The notes below the pieces were generated by a model, which ran no database searches, had not been told where the DNA came from, and was given only the letters and a program-made list of their open reading frames with translations. A stretch of 64,000 bases of DNA, taken from NCBI RefSeq assembly GCF_026262505.1, contig NC_067206.1, forward strand, positions 33,743,896-33,807,895. The letters run 5' to 3'. The DNA comes from Trichomonas vaginalis G3 (Eukaryota; Parabasalia; Trichomonadida; Trichomonadidae). Below, piece after piece: positions 25,428 to 34,317 of this stretch. Each line of letters starts with the position of its first letter. Positions within the stretch are counted from its first letter, which is position 1. The position numbers and the translations under genes are program-made.

Positions 25428-26539
25428 GCATTTCTATACCATGCGTAAACTGTCATGTAAGGTGGCATGTAGTCTTTACTCTGTCCCGTTGTTTCTGTAT
25501 ATCCTGTAATGCGATGTGTATGGCTTCCTCCTCCCTGAGTGTCATCCCAGTAACAATTTATAGCAAACTTAACGTCGTCTTTAACATCATATCCTTTACC
25601 TTTTGTCATTCCTGTCCAATCCCAATATCTATGCTTATGCCAACCTGCTTCAGCTGTAGTTAAATTTATGTAATGACTGTGTGCAGGTAGGTTTTCACCT
25701 GAAATCGTTTTACTTCCACCTGTTTCCTTTGAAGAGTTTGCACAATACAAAAACCTGTCGACTATTTGAGTCCAAGTTCCAAAACCAAGTACTACTTCTG
25801 GTCTGGTAGAGTTCATTGACGTGTAAATAGAACCTATAGGATATAGTGTTTGAAGTATTTCTGTCTTTAATGTTTGAAGCTCTGTTTTGTCTGCTTTCTT
25901 ATATAACTTTTCTTCAAGTTCATTTACGTCAGAGATGCTATGTCTATGATATTTTTGTGAGTATGTTCCTTCTGTCCATGTGAAAATATACTCTTTTGTT
26001 GCATCTACATATCCAGCTACCCATGTCGAGTCTGCTTTCTTCTTTAACTCATCGTTAACATATGTTTTGTCAGCTTTAAGGTCTAAACATCCTGAAACCC
26101 ACCCTGTATTGGCTTTACCTTCTAAAATCTTTGTTGTCCGTTCATGGTACCATTCAACCATTTCTTTAATTTTTTCATCCTTTTCATTCACATATTCCTT
26201 ATCTGCCTTCTTCACTAACGCACTAGCCACACGTGCTAACTCATCGTCAACATACTCTTTGTCAGCTTTGTTGTCAATATCTGCTTTCAAAAGAAGTTCA
26301 TCTATAGGTTTCTCGTTTAAAGTTCTTTTTGTTGGATTTATACAAACAGTATGGTTCTTACTGTCTTGAAACAGAAACTCGTCTGTCAATGGGTTTATCG
26401 TCAGTTTTAAGTTTCCTTCTTTCAATGACTCAGATATCTTAGAATAGTTTGAAAAGTTTGTTGTGTTCTTATTTAGAGCTTGCACAATGAGTTGTCGGTT
26501 GTGTTGTATTTCTCTCATAGACGCTGTTTCTTTCGACAT
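25424..26539 (-). CDS. phage-type collar/tail-fibre-like protein (inner)
   Basis: 371 aa, intact. The middle is a set of heptad-like repeats built on KADKEYVN/KADKTYV units, as in trimeric fibre shafts. The C-terminal domain begins LYPIGSIYTSMNSTRPEVVL GFGTW, continues GGSKTISGENLPAHSH and ends DYMPPYMTVYAWYRN. That is the collar/microcystin-dependent-type domain of phage fibres and baseplate proteins. The likely role is a virion spike for attachment. The homologue in the outer element (36214) shares the shaft block WVSGCLDLKADKTYV almost word for word but differs at the N-terminus. It is divergent from the gene at 26558 across 18 bp. Confidence 0.8.
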   Translation of the reverse strand: MSKETASMREIQHNRQLIVQALNKNTTNFSNYSKISESLKEGNLKLTINPLTDEFLFQDSKNHTVCINPTKRTLNEKPIDELLLKADIDNKADKEYVDDELARVASALVKKADKEYVNEKDEKIKEMVEWYHERTTKILEGKANTGWVSGCLDLKADKTYVNDELKKKADSTWVAGYVDATKEYIFTWTEGTYSQKYHRHSISDVNELEEKLYKKADKTELQTLKTEILQTLYPIGSIYTSMNSTRPEVVLGFGTWTQIVDRFLYCANSSKETGGSKTISGENLPAHSHYINLTTAEAGWHKHRYWDWTGMTKGKGYDVKDDVKFAINCYWDDTQGGGSHTHRITGYTETTGQSKDYMPPYMTVYAWYRNA

Positions 26540-26557
26540 TTTTATTCTAGATAAAAT
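26540..26557. promoter_or_regulatory. 18-bp near-palindromic bidirectional intergenic region
   Basis: TTTTATTCTAGATAAAAT lies between two divergent ATGs and reads almost the same on both strands, which would give each gene the same short promoter. Confidence 0.45.
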
Positions 26558-27400
26558 ATGCTTTCAATAGAAAAAGAAAATTCAAGAGTTGCTACAACTA
26601 AACCATTAGATGAACTTTTTACGAATGTCGGTCAAAAGTTTGAGACAGAGACCGTAAAGCATGAAGGCTATTTGACTACCCATTGAGATGGTTAAGAGAC
26701 CCATCCGTCACAAAAAGCTATTGGCTTTCGTAGAATGAAATTCATTTCAGAAGCCATACATGGTTTCCCATTTACGGTCGCTTTTGAAATTCGATACTAT
26801 AACAAAGAAAAACGTACGTATGAGAAATTTGAACAGGGAAAACTTTTACAAGTGAATTTGCTTGTAAACTTAGAAACAACTCTTCAAGCTTTTCAAGAAA
26901 AAATAAACGATATCTATCTCGAATATGCAAAACAGTACAACATTGACGAAGGAGAGTACCATCTCGATATTATATATGACAGGAAAAATGCAACTGTTAA
27001 AATCAATAGAATAGAAGACCTTGGAGAAGACGTTTATATTTCTACAAAATATAACAACTTGGCATGGTATAGATTTTTGAGGATGTTAAATCAGCCTGCA
27101 GAATATCCAGTACACCCGAACTTTTATGAAGTCGAAAACCCTAATGGAACATATGAAAATGTTTTCGACTCAGATGCTATTATAGTTCATGCTTCATTTT
27201 CTGGTGCACAAAACTCTTTTTTATGCTTGGCAAATGACTTTTACGAAAAACCTACAAAGCTATATGAACCACCGAGTGGAAGTATTTCAGTTTCAAGTAT
27301 GGTTTACTACAGATGGAAGAAAGAGAATAGTTCCATATACCATGCGTTTTACTTAGAACTTAGTTTCATATACAACTACTATCGAACGGTAAAAATATAA
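26558..27400 (+). pseudogene. second copy of the beta-rich 286-aa protein, two frameshifts
   Basis: Starts MLSIEKENSRVATTKPLDEL; the frame breaks near 26680 and again near 26718, after which 26735-27400 is open (VAFEIRYYNKEKRTYE ... HASFSGAQNSFLCLANDFYE ... FYLELSFIYNYY). Homologous along its length to 20136-20996. The two paralogues are clearly diverged, so this is an old duplication rather than a recent repeat. The two breaks flank the AIGFRR motif and one is an extra A in an A run. Confidence 0.65.
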
Positions 27401-27404
27401 TTTT

Positions 27405-27643
27405 TTAATACGGTTGAGGTGTTGGATTTGGTTGCCAACTAGAGGTGCAGGTTCAGGCTGTTGTATAACAGGAGCTTGTTCTTCTGGTTCAGAGTCTTTA
27501 GGTATAATACCAACGAACTGACCTACTCTTTTACCAATATTTTTGACTCCGTTCCAAATTCCTCTTCCTACGGTTTTTATTCCATTCCATATACCTCTTC
27601 CAACATTTCGAAAGAAGTTTCCTATTCTTCCAAAGAAACCCAT
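27405..27643 (-). pseudogene. amphipathic minor virion protein with frameshifted tail
   Basis: N-terminus MGFFGRIGNFFRNVGRGIWN followed by repeats of GRGIWNGIK/GVKNIGKRV, a strongly amphipathic basic helix. Then an acidic/proline linker (PKDSEPEEQAPVIQQPEPAP). The frame as read runs into unrelated residues towards 27353. One frame change near 27443 gives a natural tail WQPNPTPQPY with a stop at 27405, which resembles the Pro-rich tail of the 24049 protein. Likely role: capsid-internal or membrane-active protein (inference). Confidence 0.5.
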
Positions 27644-27661
27644 TTTACTATATGTAAAAAT

Positions 27662-28024
27662 CTAATGTCCGCCTAGTCTCTTACGTTTCCTTCTGAGTTC
27701 CATTGCATTCTTTAACTGGAGCTCATACATTCTATTTCTCCTCTGGTAGAAAACATACTCTGGGTCAACTCCTGTGTTCGCGTCATCTGCATAGAGTTGT
27801 TTATATCCCACTTCAGGGTTTGTATAAAACTCTTTCCATCTCATATTTGCATACCATGGTGGCAAACCTAACGCAGCGTCATTTGACATGGCAGTTTGCA
27901 TTTGTACATCTGTTGGCACTTGACCATAGTTTGCCATTGCAGTTTGTATTCTAACTTCATTTGGAATATTCTCTGGGTTTGGTTGTCCAGGTTGCTGTGC
28001 ATTCGCTAAGTTCTGTGCGTCCAT
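27662..28024 (-). CDS. small Gln/Pro-rich Maverick protein, unknown
   Basis: 120 aa, intact. An internal imperfect repeat (VRIQTAMANYG / VQMQTAMSND) precedes LPPWYANMRWKEFYTNPEVGYKQ and a basic C-terminus (LRRKRKRLGGH). It resembles a small structural or scaffold protein by composition only. Upstream leader TTTTTATCTAATATTAA. No family recognised. Confidence 0.55.
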   Translation of the reverse strand: MDAQNLANAQQPGQPNPENIPNEVRIQTAMANYGQVPTDVQMQTAMSNDAALGLPPWYANMRWKEFYTNPEVGYKQLYADDANTGVDPEYVFYQRRNRMYELQLKNAMELRRKRKRLGGH

Positions 28025-28047
28025 TTAATATTAGATAAAAATATCTC

Positions 28048-28179
28048 TTACGAGTACATATACTGGACATTTGCAGGCATTGGTTCATCTTCATATTCTC
28101 TATATCTTTCTGCCACGTCAAATAAGTAAATGACACAATGGAAAAAACCTAAAACAAGTAGTCCTATTTCAAACCACAT
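28048..28179 (-). CDS. 43-aa single-pass membrane peptide
   Basis: MWFEIGLLVLGFFHCVIYLF forms one hydrophobic helix, followed by a charged tail (DVAERYREYEDEPMPANVQY). It starts 16 bases inside the end of the methyltransferase gene on the same strand. Small membrane peptides are common in related viruses, but the function is unknown. Confidence 0.45.
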   Translation of the reverse strand: MWFEIGLLVLGFFHCVIYLFDVAERYREYEDEPMPANVQYMYS

Positions 28180-28982
28180 TTACTTACTAGTAAAATTTCT
28201 TTGTTATGACACTTTCTCCGGTTTATAGGACCTCTCTCATATTCTATCTTGTCATATCTAAACTCATAGTCATGTATGTCCTCTAACCATCTCATGACAC
28301 TTTCCAAACCACTTTTATCGGATGTAAAGTAAAAGCATGGATGGTTATGTACAACGTCTAAAGTTTCTAAAGAGTCTCTCAAAGTCCAGTCTACTTGGTA
28401 TTGAAAATCATATGTGTTATAGAACGGCGGGTCTACTATAAAGAAAACATTTTCCTTGTCTTTATATTTTTCATACAACTCTGTCCAACGACATCTCACA
28501 AACTCTATACCCTCAGTATATTTTTCTATGTTCTCTTTGAAAACCTTTGTATAGTTAAGATATAAAACTTTTGACATAAGTGTTTCAATGTCATGAACTC
28601 TTATAGAACCACTATATAATAGTCTAGCAGATATACTATCCCAGTCTATATACTCTGCTTTTTTCAAAACCTCTCTGACAATATTTTTCTTATCTAATGG
28701 TATACGTTCCATCTTACCTATAGGTATCTTTTCTTTCAACTCACTCAATATTTTGTTAGTGTCTGGTATATGTTTGAGACGGTTCATATAGTTGTCGAAG
28801 TCATTGCATATAATCTTTGAGTCAGGAAATACAGTATGGCACAAATGAGATATATAGAAACTTCCACCGAACAAATCTACAAATGTTAGACCATTCGGTA
28901 GTTTCTTAAGTTCTCTCAATAGAATATCTTTACATTTACTCTTATTTCCAAAGAACGGTAACGGTGGTTTTGTGAAATTCAT
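28164..28982 (-). CDS. Dam-type (D12 class) DNA adenine-N6 methyltransferase
   Basis: 272 aa from the Met at 28982. Motifs: PFFGNKSK (9-16, the FxGxK-like SAM site), VDLFGGSF (35-42), ICNDFDNYM, and the catalytic FFIVDPPFYNT with DPPF at 184-187 (family DPPY). This enzyme methylates adenine at N6, probably on the element's own DNA. N6-methyladenine is known as the main methylated base in Trichomonas, so element DNA could be marked or protected; the target site cannot be read from sequence. Last inner gene before the right end. A 40-bp piece of its 3' coding region is copied inverted at 5453-5492. Confidence 0.88.
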   Translation of the reverse strand: MNFTKPPLPFFGNKSKCKDILLRELKKLPNGLTFVDLFGGSFYISHLCHTVFPDSKIICNDFDNYMNRLKHIPDTNKILSELKEKIPIGKMERIPLDKKNIVREVLKKAEYIDWDSISARLLYSGSIRVHDIETLMSKVLYLNYTKVFKENIEKYTEGIEFVRCRWTELYEKYKDKENVFFIVDPPFYNTYDFQYQVDWTLRDSLETLDVVHNHPCFYFTSDKSGLESVMRWLEDIHDYEFRYDKIEYERGPINRRKCHNKEILLVSKCGLK

Positions 28983-29034
28983 TTTATATTTAATAAAAAT
29001 GTTTTTTTCCTGAAAAGTGACAGAAAAGTGACGG

Positions 29035-29071
29035 GGGGCTAGAGGGCACGAAGTGCCTGGAAGCCCCACTA

Positions 29072-29101
<30 letters not shown>
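29035..29101 (-). repeat. right terminal inverted repeat of the inner Maverick
   Basis: Inverted match to 5377-5442: GGGGCTAGAGGGCACGAAGT...ACC followed by a T tract of 28. The T at 29102 is counted as part of the TATTC target duplication. Confidence 0.85.
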
Positions 29102-29104
<3 letters not shown>

Positions 29105-29106
29105 TC

Positions 29107-29273
29107 CATGCTAATTTTTGAGTAGGATTTGATTACATTCATTTATCCATATGGAAATGTAATAAATTCTGTCATCATTGAATTTTTTACAGAACACAGA
29201 ATACGGATATTTTAGAAAGTTTCTATATAAATAAAAGTAATTTTATTCAAGATAAATAATTAATATAAAATAT
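29107..29273. other. AT-rich spacer, no gene seen
   Basis: Sequence between the inner Maverick's right end and the host-family gene fragment; no open frame or repeat recognised. It probably belongs to the DNA into which the inner Maverick originally inserted. Confidence 0.5.
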
Positions 29274-30230
29274 TTAATAATCGACATGTGGGAATCGGTG
29301 AGAGAAATATTCAATGCATTTGGTTTTTTTGATAATTGCAAATTCTGCTTGGCAATTACCAGTTGAAAGATGAATCAATTTGTTAGTAAATAGTTTTCTT
29401 GTATTAGTAGGTACTACATTACTATAAAATGTATTTGAAATCGAATTGTCAATGTAACAACTATCAACTGTTAATTGATCTTCATCGTTATATATCAAAT
29501 ATGAACCTTGAGGAGCAGTGTTGTTAATAAAAGAACAACTTTTTACAGTAAGAGAATTATATTGATGGTAAATAATTCCATCATATGATGTTGTTTTGGT
29601 ATTATTTATAATATTACATGAATCAATCAAAACGTTATTCCAAATATTTAGAATCATAATACTTGTTGCTAAATTATTAACAACAGTTGTATAGTTATAT
29701 TTTGTTGTGTAATTAACATTAGGACTTTTTAAAAAACCAGCAGGTCCCAAAGATGCTTTGCATGATGAGAAATTTGTTGATGAAACTATGATGTTATCAC
29801 GTTTTGCTTCAATAGAAAACTACATCGAAAAGGGAACTTTCAATAATAAAGTTTAAGTTATCTCTGTCAACATATGCATATGAAAAATGTGCTCCATATT
29901 GACTTTGGCATTTTGTACAACAGAACTTTCGTTGAACAATCGAACTATTACTGCCAATTTGGTAGTAAATGCAACTTCCACTCCCAGTTGAAGTGCAATT
30001 ACTAAAACAACACCGATTATGTAGGAATAAAGTGTTGGAAATTGGATTAAAGTTGATAACACTGTCATTATCATCAAAAAAATTGCACTCATCTAAGTAA
30101 TATTGACCTTTACCTGCTGAAAGATTACAATTTTGGCAATGATTAGTTTCTACTTCTGTAAATTGACTTTTGAAGTAACTATTCCAAATATTGTCATCCT
30201 CTAAAGATAGAATTATGGTGAATATTTTAT
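29274..30230 (-). pseudogene. host cysteine-rich surface-protein-family fragment inside the outer Maverick
   Basis: Same family as the fragments at 51126, 52368 and 56857. It reads from EDDNIWNSYFKSQF through NCNLSAGKGQYYLDECNF, SSIVQRKFCCTKCQ to a break near 29825, then SSTNFSSCKA ... NIINNTKTTS ... SLTVKSCSFINNTAP ... LTVDSCYIDN to a stop at 29274. The signal-peptide region is missing and a short deletion breaks the frame. Not a Maverick gene: its presence between the inner element and the outer gene block shows that host DNA was carried in. Confidence 0.75.
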
Positions 30231-30263
30231 TAATTTGTCAAAAAATGCCATCCTATCGTTTTT

Positions 30264-30301
30264 TAGAATATAAGTGATGAAATATATTTTTTAATTAATA
30301 T
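30264..30301. repeat. right copy of the 38-39 bp duplication
   Basis: Same sequence as 3954-3992 with one extra T. Here it continues into TTAAATCAG and the start of the 30312 gene, which is probably the original arrangement of the outer element. Confidence 0.75.
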
Positions 30302-30311
30302 TAAATCAGAA

Positions 30312-30548
30312 ATGGCGGCAGGATTCTTTAAAAAATTATGGGATGGAATTAAGAAAGCTGCAGGTTGGGTTCATAAAAAGATTATTAAACCCATTGCAAA
30401 CTTTTTGGCACCAGTAGCGAAAACGGCAGGAACTATCATAGGTGGAGTATTAGGTACTAAAGCAGGTAATCCGGCGATGGGAGCACAAGCAGGTAACGCA
30501 ATTGGTGGAATTGCTGAAGGAATACTTAATAAAATAGGAGGTAGATAG
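30312..30548 (+). CDS. amphipathic minor virion protein, outer copy A
   Basis: 78 aa, intact. MAAGFFKKLWDGIKKAAGWV is a basic amphipathic helix, followed by KIIKPIANFLAPVAKTAGTI and a glycine/alanine-rich stretch (IGGVLGTKAGNPAMGAQAGN). The design resembles membrane-active capsid-internal peptides and small holin-like proteins; the role is inferred. It is tail to tail with a paralogue at 30573 that starts with nearly the same 11 residues. Confidence 0.55.
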   Translation: MAAGFFKKLWDGIKKAAGWVHKKIIKPIANFLAPVAKTAGTIIGGVLGTKAGNPAMGAQAGNAIGGIAEGILNKIGGR

Positions 30549-30572
30549 TGGAAAAATAAATAAATATTATTT

Positions 30573-30788
30573 TTATCTTAGTATCGGTTGAAGTCTTTGA
30601 TAAACTTTTTCTCCTTTATTTAAAACTTCTCTTATTGGGGCAGCTTTTGGCGTTATTGATTCAGCAATGTCACTAATTGCTTCTTTATTCTTAAATATCC
30701 AATTTGCTCCTTTCTTCATTGTTTCCCAAACTTTATGCGCTCCTCTTTTTACTTTATCCCATAATTTTTTAAAGAATCCTGCCGCCAT
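30573..30788 (-). CDS. amphipathic minor virion protein, outer copy B
   Basis: 71 aa, intact. MAAGFFKKLWDKVKRGAHKV starts like the 30312 protein, then diverges (NWIFKNKEAISDIAESITPK ... GEKVYQRLQPILR). The shared N-terminal helix with a different remainder implies that the helix is the functional unit, for example for membrane disruption or capsid docking. Convergent with copy A, 25 bp apart. Confidence 0.55.
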   Translation of the reverse strand: MAAGFFKKLWDKVKRGAHKVWETMKKGANWIFKNKEAISDIAESITPKAAPIREVLNKGEKVYQRLQPILR

Positions 30789-30857
30789 AGTTGATTATTT
30801 CATTAAAATTAAAAATTCATTTTCATCTTTTAATTTTGATTTTTTATTTAATAATAA

Positions 30858-32492
30858 ATGACGACTAACTATTTGGTGCCAAACACTAAACCGATTAATG
30901 GAAATGTGTTTTCATTCATTCGAAAAGATAAATGAAATATTCGCAAAGAATGACGGTAGAAGATATTATAGAGAACTTGAAAGTTCATGCTATGACTCTG
31001 ATGCTCCATATTTTGATGATAAACAAACTCATTTAAGAATTACAAATCCAGCTCATGATGTGAATCAATTAGGTGACACATATATTAAACGCAAAGTTAA
31101 AGCAACTCTAGTTTCAAATAAAGCTTTCACATGTGATGCCGCTTTTAAATGCATGCGTTTATTCGTTGGTTACAAATCATCAAATCAAAGCTTTAAACAA
31201 TTAGAAGTAGAAACCGAAAGAGGTGATGCCGGTTATCTTCAGATGGATTGCGCCCGTGAATCTTTCGCATTTGCAACATATAAACCAAAATCAGAAAGGA
31301 AAGTTAAAAAGTTTGTTCATTCGTTATATAATAATGTTCAAAAATATGATAACTCAGTATGTGGTAAATATATTGACCCTTCAGAAGTTTTCAAGAAAGC
31401 AAATGAAGAAGTTGATGTCACTTTTGATATGATTATTCCGGTAAATGATTTGTTAGCATTTCAGGCGTTCGATGATTATCCTAAATCATTTGGTGATATC
31501 ATTCTTAAATATTATGTTTTCAGGGATACTTTAGTATTTTGTCAGGTTGACCCGTTAAGAGTTGCTGATTTACAAAATTACGTTTATGAAAAGATAACTG
31601 ATGAAAATTATGAAAAGATTATGAATCATGTTTATAAATATGATCGCAAATTCCAACAAATCGGACTTCCTGCCAAATTAATTACAAACTTAGCCGCTAC
31701 ATCTGCTGACGCAACAGTTGATAACGTTATTATTTCATGCACAAAGATGGAAGTTTTAGAGGATAAATGCATTACACCAGGATACGGTTTAATTGAAGAA
31801 TCAGTTAAAGCAATACCATTTATTCAGTAAGGAAGATCCATTCATGATTCCAGCTCAACATATTGACGTTCGTTCACTAAATGGAGGTTGCATCACTCCT
31901 GAAGGTATCAGCTCAGATTTCTCATACGCTCTTCATAATGTTACAGATGTTGTGTTAACATTTCCGAAGAATGCAATGCAAAGAACAGTTTTAGAAAATC
32001 CAATGCTTCGAGGTCTTCAGGTCACTATAGATTCCAGAAACTTCCCCGATCAAGCGATGACCACAGTGGGTGACATATTCTTTACACGTATGCTTCAAGC
32101 TTCTGATTTAGATGGAGTGAATGAATGCACGGAAGAATACGAGGACTCATTAACTAGACCACTGAATGCAGATGATGGCACGCCATTAGCTAGAACATGG
32201 AAAGACCAAACTTCATTCTTATGCACTATTCCAGTTCAACGTGATGGAGCGGGTATATTCTTTGATGGATTAGAAACTTTCAACTCACAAGTTACAGTAC
32301 AAGTGAAAGCATATCCAATCATTCAGGGTGATAATGACACTTACTGTTCAAAGGTGACAAATCCTCCTCTGGTTTACTAGGACTACGTATTGGACATGGA
32401 CACCGGATGAAGGTTTGAAATATCATCCAACAGGTACACCACCACAGTATAGAAGTTCATATGATGAAATATTGATGAATAGAAATGTTTAA
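30858..32492 (+). pseudogene. probable outer Maverick major capsid protein, three frameshifts
   Basis: Start MTTNYLVPNTKPINGNVF at 30858. The frame breaks near 30930 and continues through 30930-31830 (GRRYYRELESSCYDSDAPYF ... DMIIPVNDLLAFQAFDDYP ... KVEVLEDK-type strands), breaks near 31825, continues to 32380 (SALHNVTDVVLTFPKN-like strands, NPMLRGLQVTIDSRNFPD), breaks again and ends TPPQYRSSYDEILMNRNV at 32492. About 545 codons in total and beta-rich throughout, as expected for a double-jelly-roll capsid protein, and directly followed by the packaging ATPase. Assignment rests on length, strand content and neighbours. Confidence 0.55.
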
Positions 32493-32516
32493 AATTATAA
32501 ATTTATTTTTGATTAA

Positions 32517-33344
32517 ATGGATTTAAATTCATCCACCCCTTATGAAGAATTAGCGGGAGTATATAATACATACGTAGATGATATGATTAATGAAGCATTG
32601 AGTGATAATAGAAATGCTCTATCTAAGGAAAAATTAATGAAAATTCCATATTCTGAATGTTATTTAAATTCAATCACTGCAGCAATTGGTAAACAAAATA
32701 AAGGTAAAACATTAACGATATTAAAACAAATTATCATTATTGCTAACACTTCCCCCTATTCACATGTGTTAATTTATATCAACCGTTCAGGTTCACCTTC
32801 AGATGATACATTTGAATCTTTAAAGCATTTAATCAAAATTCCAATTATTTATTTATCACAAGAAGAAGTAGAAGATTATTTAAAAAACTTTTTAATGTAT
32901 AAAGAATTATATAATACAATCAAGAAGCAAGGATTAGAGGATAAAATTATTGATAAACAACGGGATGAATTATTTGAAACACTTTCTATTTCAAATTTTG
33001 ATAGAGAATTTTTGCATTCACTCATTTTTCTAGATGATGCAGTGAAATCAAAACTAATAACAAATGAGAAATCATATTTTAATCAGTTATTAACTCAATG
33101 TCGACACATTCAGTGTTCATTCTTCATGGCTGTTCAATACTTCAAAGCATTAAGCACAAACATTAAATCAAATCTATCAACACTTTTCATTTTCAGTGGG
33201 TTTAGTTGTCAACAGTTGAACGTTATGCTTTATCAAGTGAATTTACCAATGACCATTAATGAACTTTACACACAATATCAGCAATTAGGTGAACATGGAA
33301 AAATAATAGTTGATTTAAATAAAGGAAGTGTTAAATTTGATTAA
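32517..33344 (+). CDS. A32-like DNA packaging ATPase (outer)
   Basis: 275 aa, intact. Walker A GKQNKGKT (residues 58-65), Walker B SLIFLDDA (168-175), then CSFFMAVQYFKALS, which corresponds to the sensor segment of the inner homologue (VVICVQTAKSLS). It would drive DNA into preformed capsids. It follows the capsid gene by 24 bp with leader TTTATTTTTGATTAA. That it is intact while the capsid gene is broken suggests the capsid indels are recent or artefactual. Confidence 0.85.
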   Translation: MDLNSSTPYEELAGVYNTYVDDMINEALSDNRNALSKEKLMKIPYSECYLNSITAAIGKQNKGKTLTILKQIIIIANTSPYSHVLIYINRSGSPSDDTFESLKHLIKIPIIYLSQEEVEDYLKNFLMYKELYNTIKKQGLEDKIIDKQRDELFETLSISNFDREFLHSLIFLDDAVKSKLITNEKSYFNQLLTQCRHIQCSFFMAVQYFKALSTNIKSNLSTLFIFSGFSCQQLNVMLYQVNLPMTINELYTQYQQLGEHGKIIVDLNKGSVKFD

Positions 33345-33384
33345 CTTTTTATAATTAATTTTTATTTTTTATTTATAATTAAAC

Positions 33385-34284
33385 ATGACAGAAATAGCAA
33401 ATCTTCTACAGGTTCCATTAAAACAAGGGACAAACAAAAAGGGTGTATATAATAGAACTATGAAAGTTCCTGATGGAATGAAAGAATTAGTTCATATTGT
33501 TGCTGGTCTTCAAAAAGATGTTAAACAAATGAGAAACGTTTTAACATTACCAGAAGCTCAAGCATATGCCAAACGTCATGGTCCAAATTGGGAAGCACAC
33601 GAAGCAGACATTACGGGTCCAAATGGAAAACCCGATGGTATAAATGAAGTTTTCGTTACTGATGGTCAAGGTAATATTAAAGTCATAAATGGTTACAAAT
33701 TAACTATGTCTGATTATCCTAAACGTAAAGTATATAATGAACGTTATCCTATGCAATTTGATGAAAATGGAAAAGCTGTTAAACAATACATTGGAGAAGG
33801 TGAACATGGTCCAATTAATTCATACCGTCATAATCCATATTCTTATTTCAATGAAGAATTAAATGCTATTGAAGAGGGACCGGATGGATTACCACGATAT
33901 TCTAACCAGTTTGATGGTCAATATGCAAATATTAGACCCGAAATTTCAGCTAAGAAATTCTTTAAAGTTGCTTTATTCGATCCAGTTTTCGCAAATGTTA
34001 AAGATGAACTTAAACAGCAATTCCAACCAATTATAGTAGCAAGAATTGCATCAGGTGCTTTATCTCAAGCATTCAAAGATTTAATTAAGAAACCATTATA
34101 TCAGCAACGTGGTTTAACTTATGATTTAGTTAAGGAATCAGATAAAAGAAAATTTGAGAAATCAGATGATTATAAGAATGCAATTAATGAATATATTCGG
34201 TCTATTAATTTCGATGAAAATGCTAAAAATCAACTTCATGAACAAATACAGGGAATAATAGATTCAAAAGTTCCAGCAAAATAA
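33385..34284 (+). CDS. conserved Maverick structural-type protein, unknown
   Basis: 299 aa, intact. N-terminal [22 protein letters not shown] coiled segment; then [20 protein letters not shown] and [20 protein letters not shown]; a middle with [18 protein letters not shown]; and a helical C-terminus ([34 protein letters not shown]). The G-x-I/V-K-V-I-N-G-Y pattern resembles small beta-hairpin repeats. The position between ATPase and the CCG-motif gene suggests a virion component, perhaps the counterpart of part of the large inner gene at 6008-9196, but I could not align them. Confidence 0.6.
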   Translation: MTEIANLLQVPLKQGTNKKGVYNRTMKVPDGMKELVHIVAGLQKDVKQMRNVLTLPEAQAYAKRHGPNWEAHEADITGPNGKPDGINEVFVTDGQGNIKVINGYKLTMSDYPKRKVYNERYPMQFDENGKAVKQYIGEGEHGPINSYRHNPYSYFNEELNAIEEGPDGLPRYSNQFDGQYANIRPEISAKKFFKVALFDPVFANVKDELKQQFQPIIVARIASGALSQAFKDLIKKPLYQQRGLTYDLVKESDKRKFEKSDDYKNAINEYIRSINFDENAKNQLHEQIQGIIDSKVPAK

Positions 34285-34317
34285 AAGTTTAAATATATTT
34301 TTTTTATTCGAATATAA

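Larger units (their letters stand above)
5377..29101. mobile_element. inner Maverick/Polinton element (23.7 kb) nested in the outer one
   Basis: Bounded by inverted ends: a 27-28 nt A tract (T tract on the right) followed by GGTAGTGGGGCTTCCAGGCA and on to CTAGCCCC, about 66 bp in total. TATTC occurs directly outside both ends (5372-5376 and 29102-29106), a probable 5-bp target duplication, though the A/T tracts blur the edges. Gene content is diagnostic: integrase, DNA polymerase B, A32-like ATPase, SF3 helicase, capsid-like proteins, collar fibre, plus KilA-N genes and an adenine methyltransferase. The left third (6008-11758) is full of frameshifts while most of the rest is open. Confidence 0.88.
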
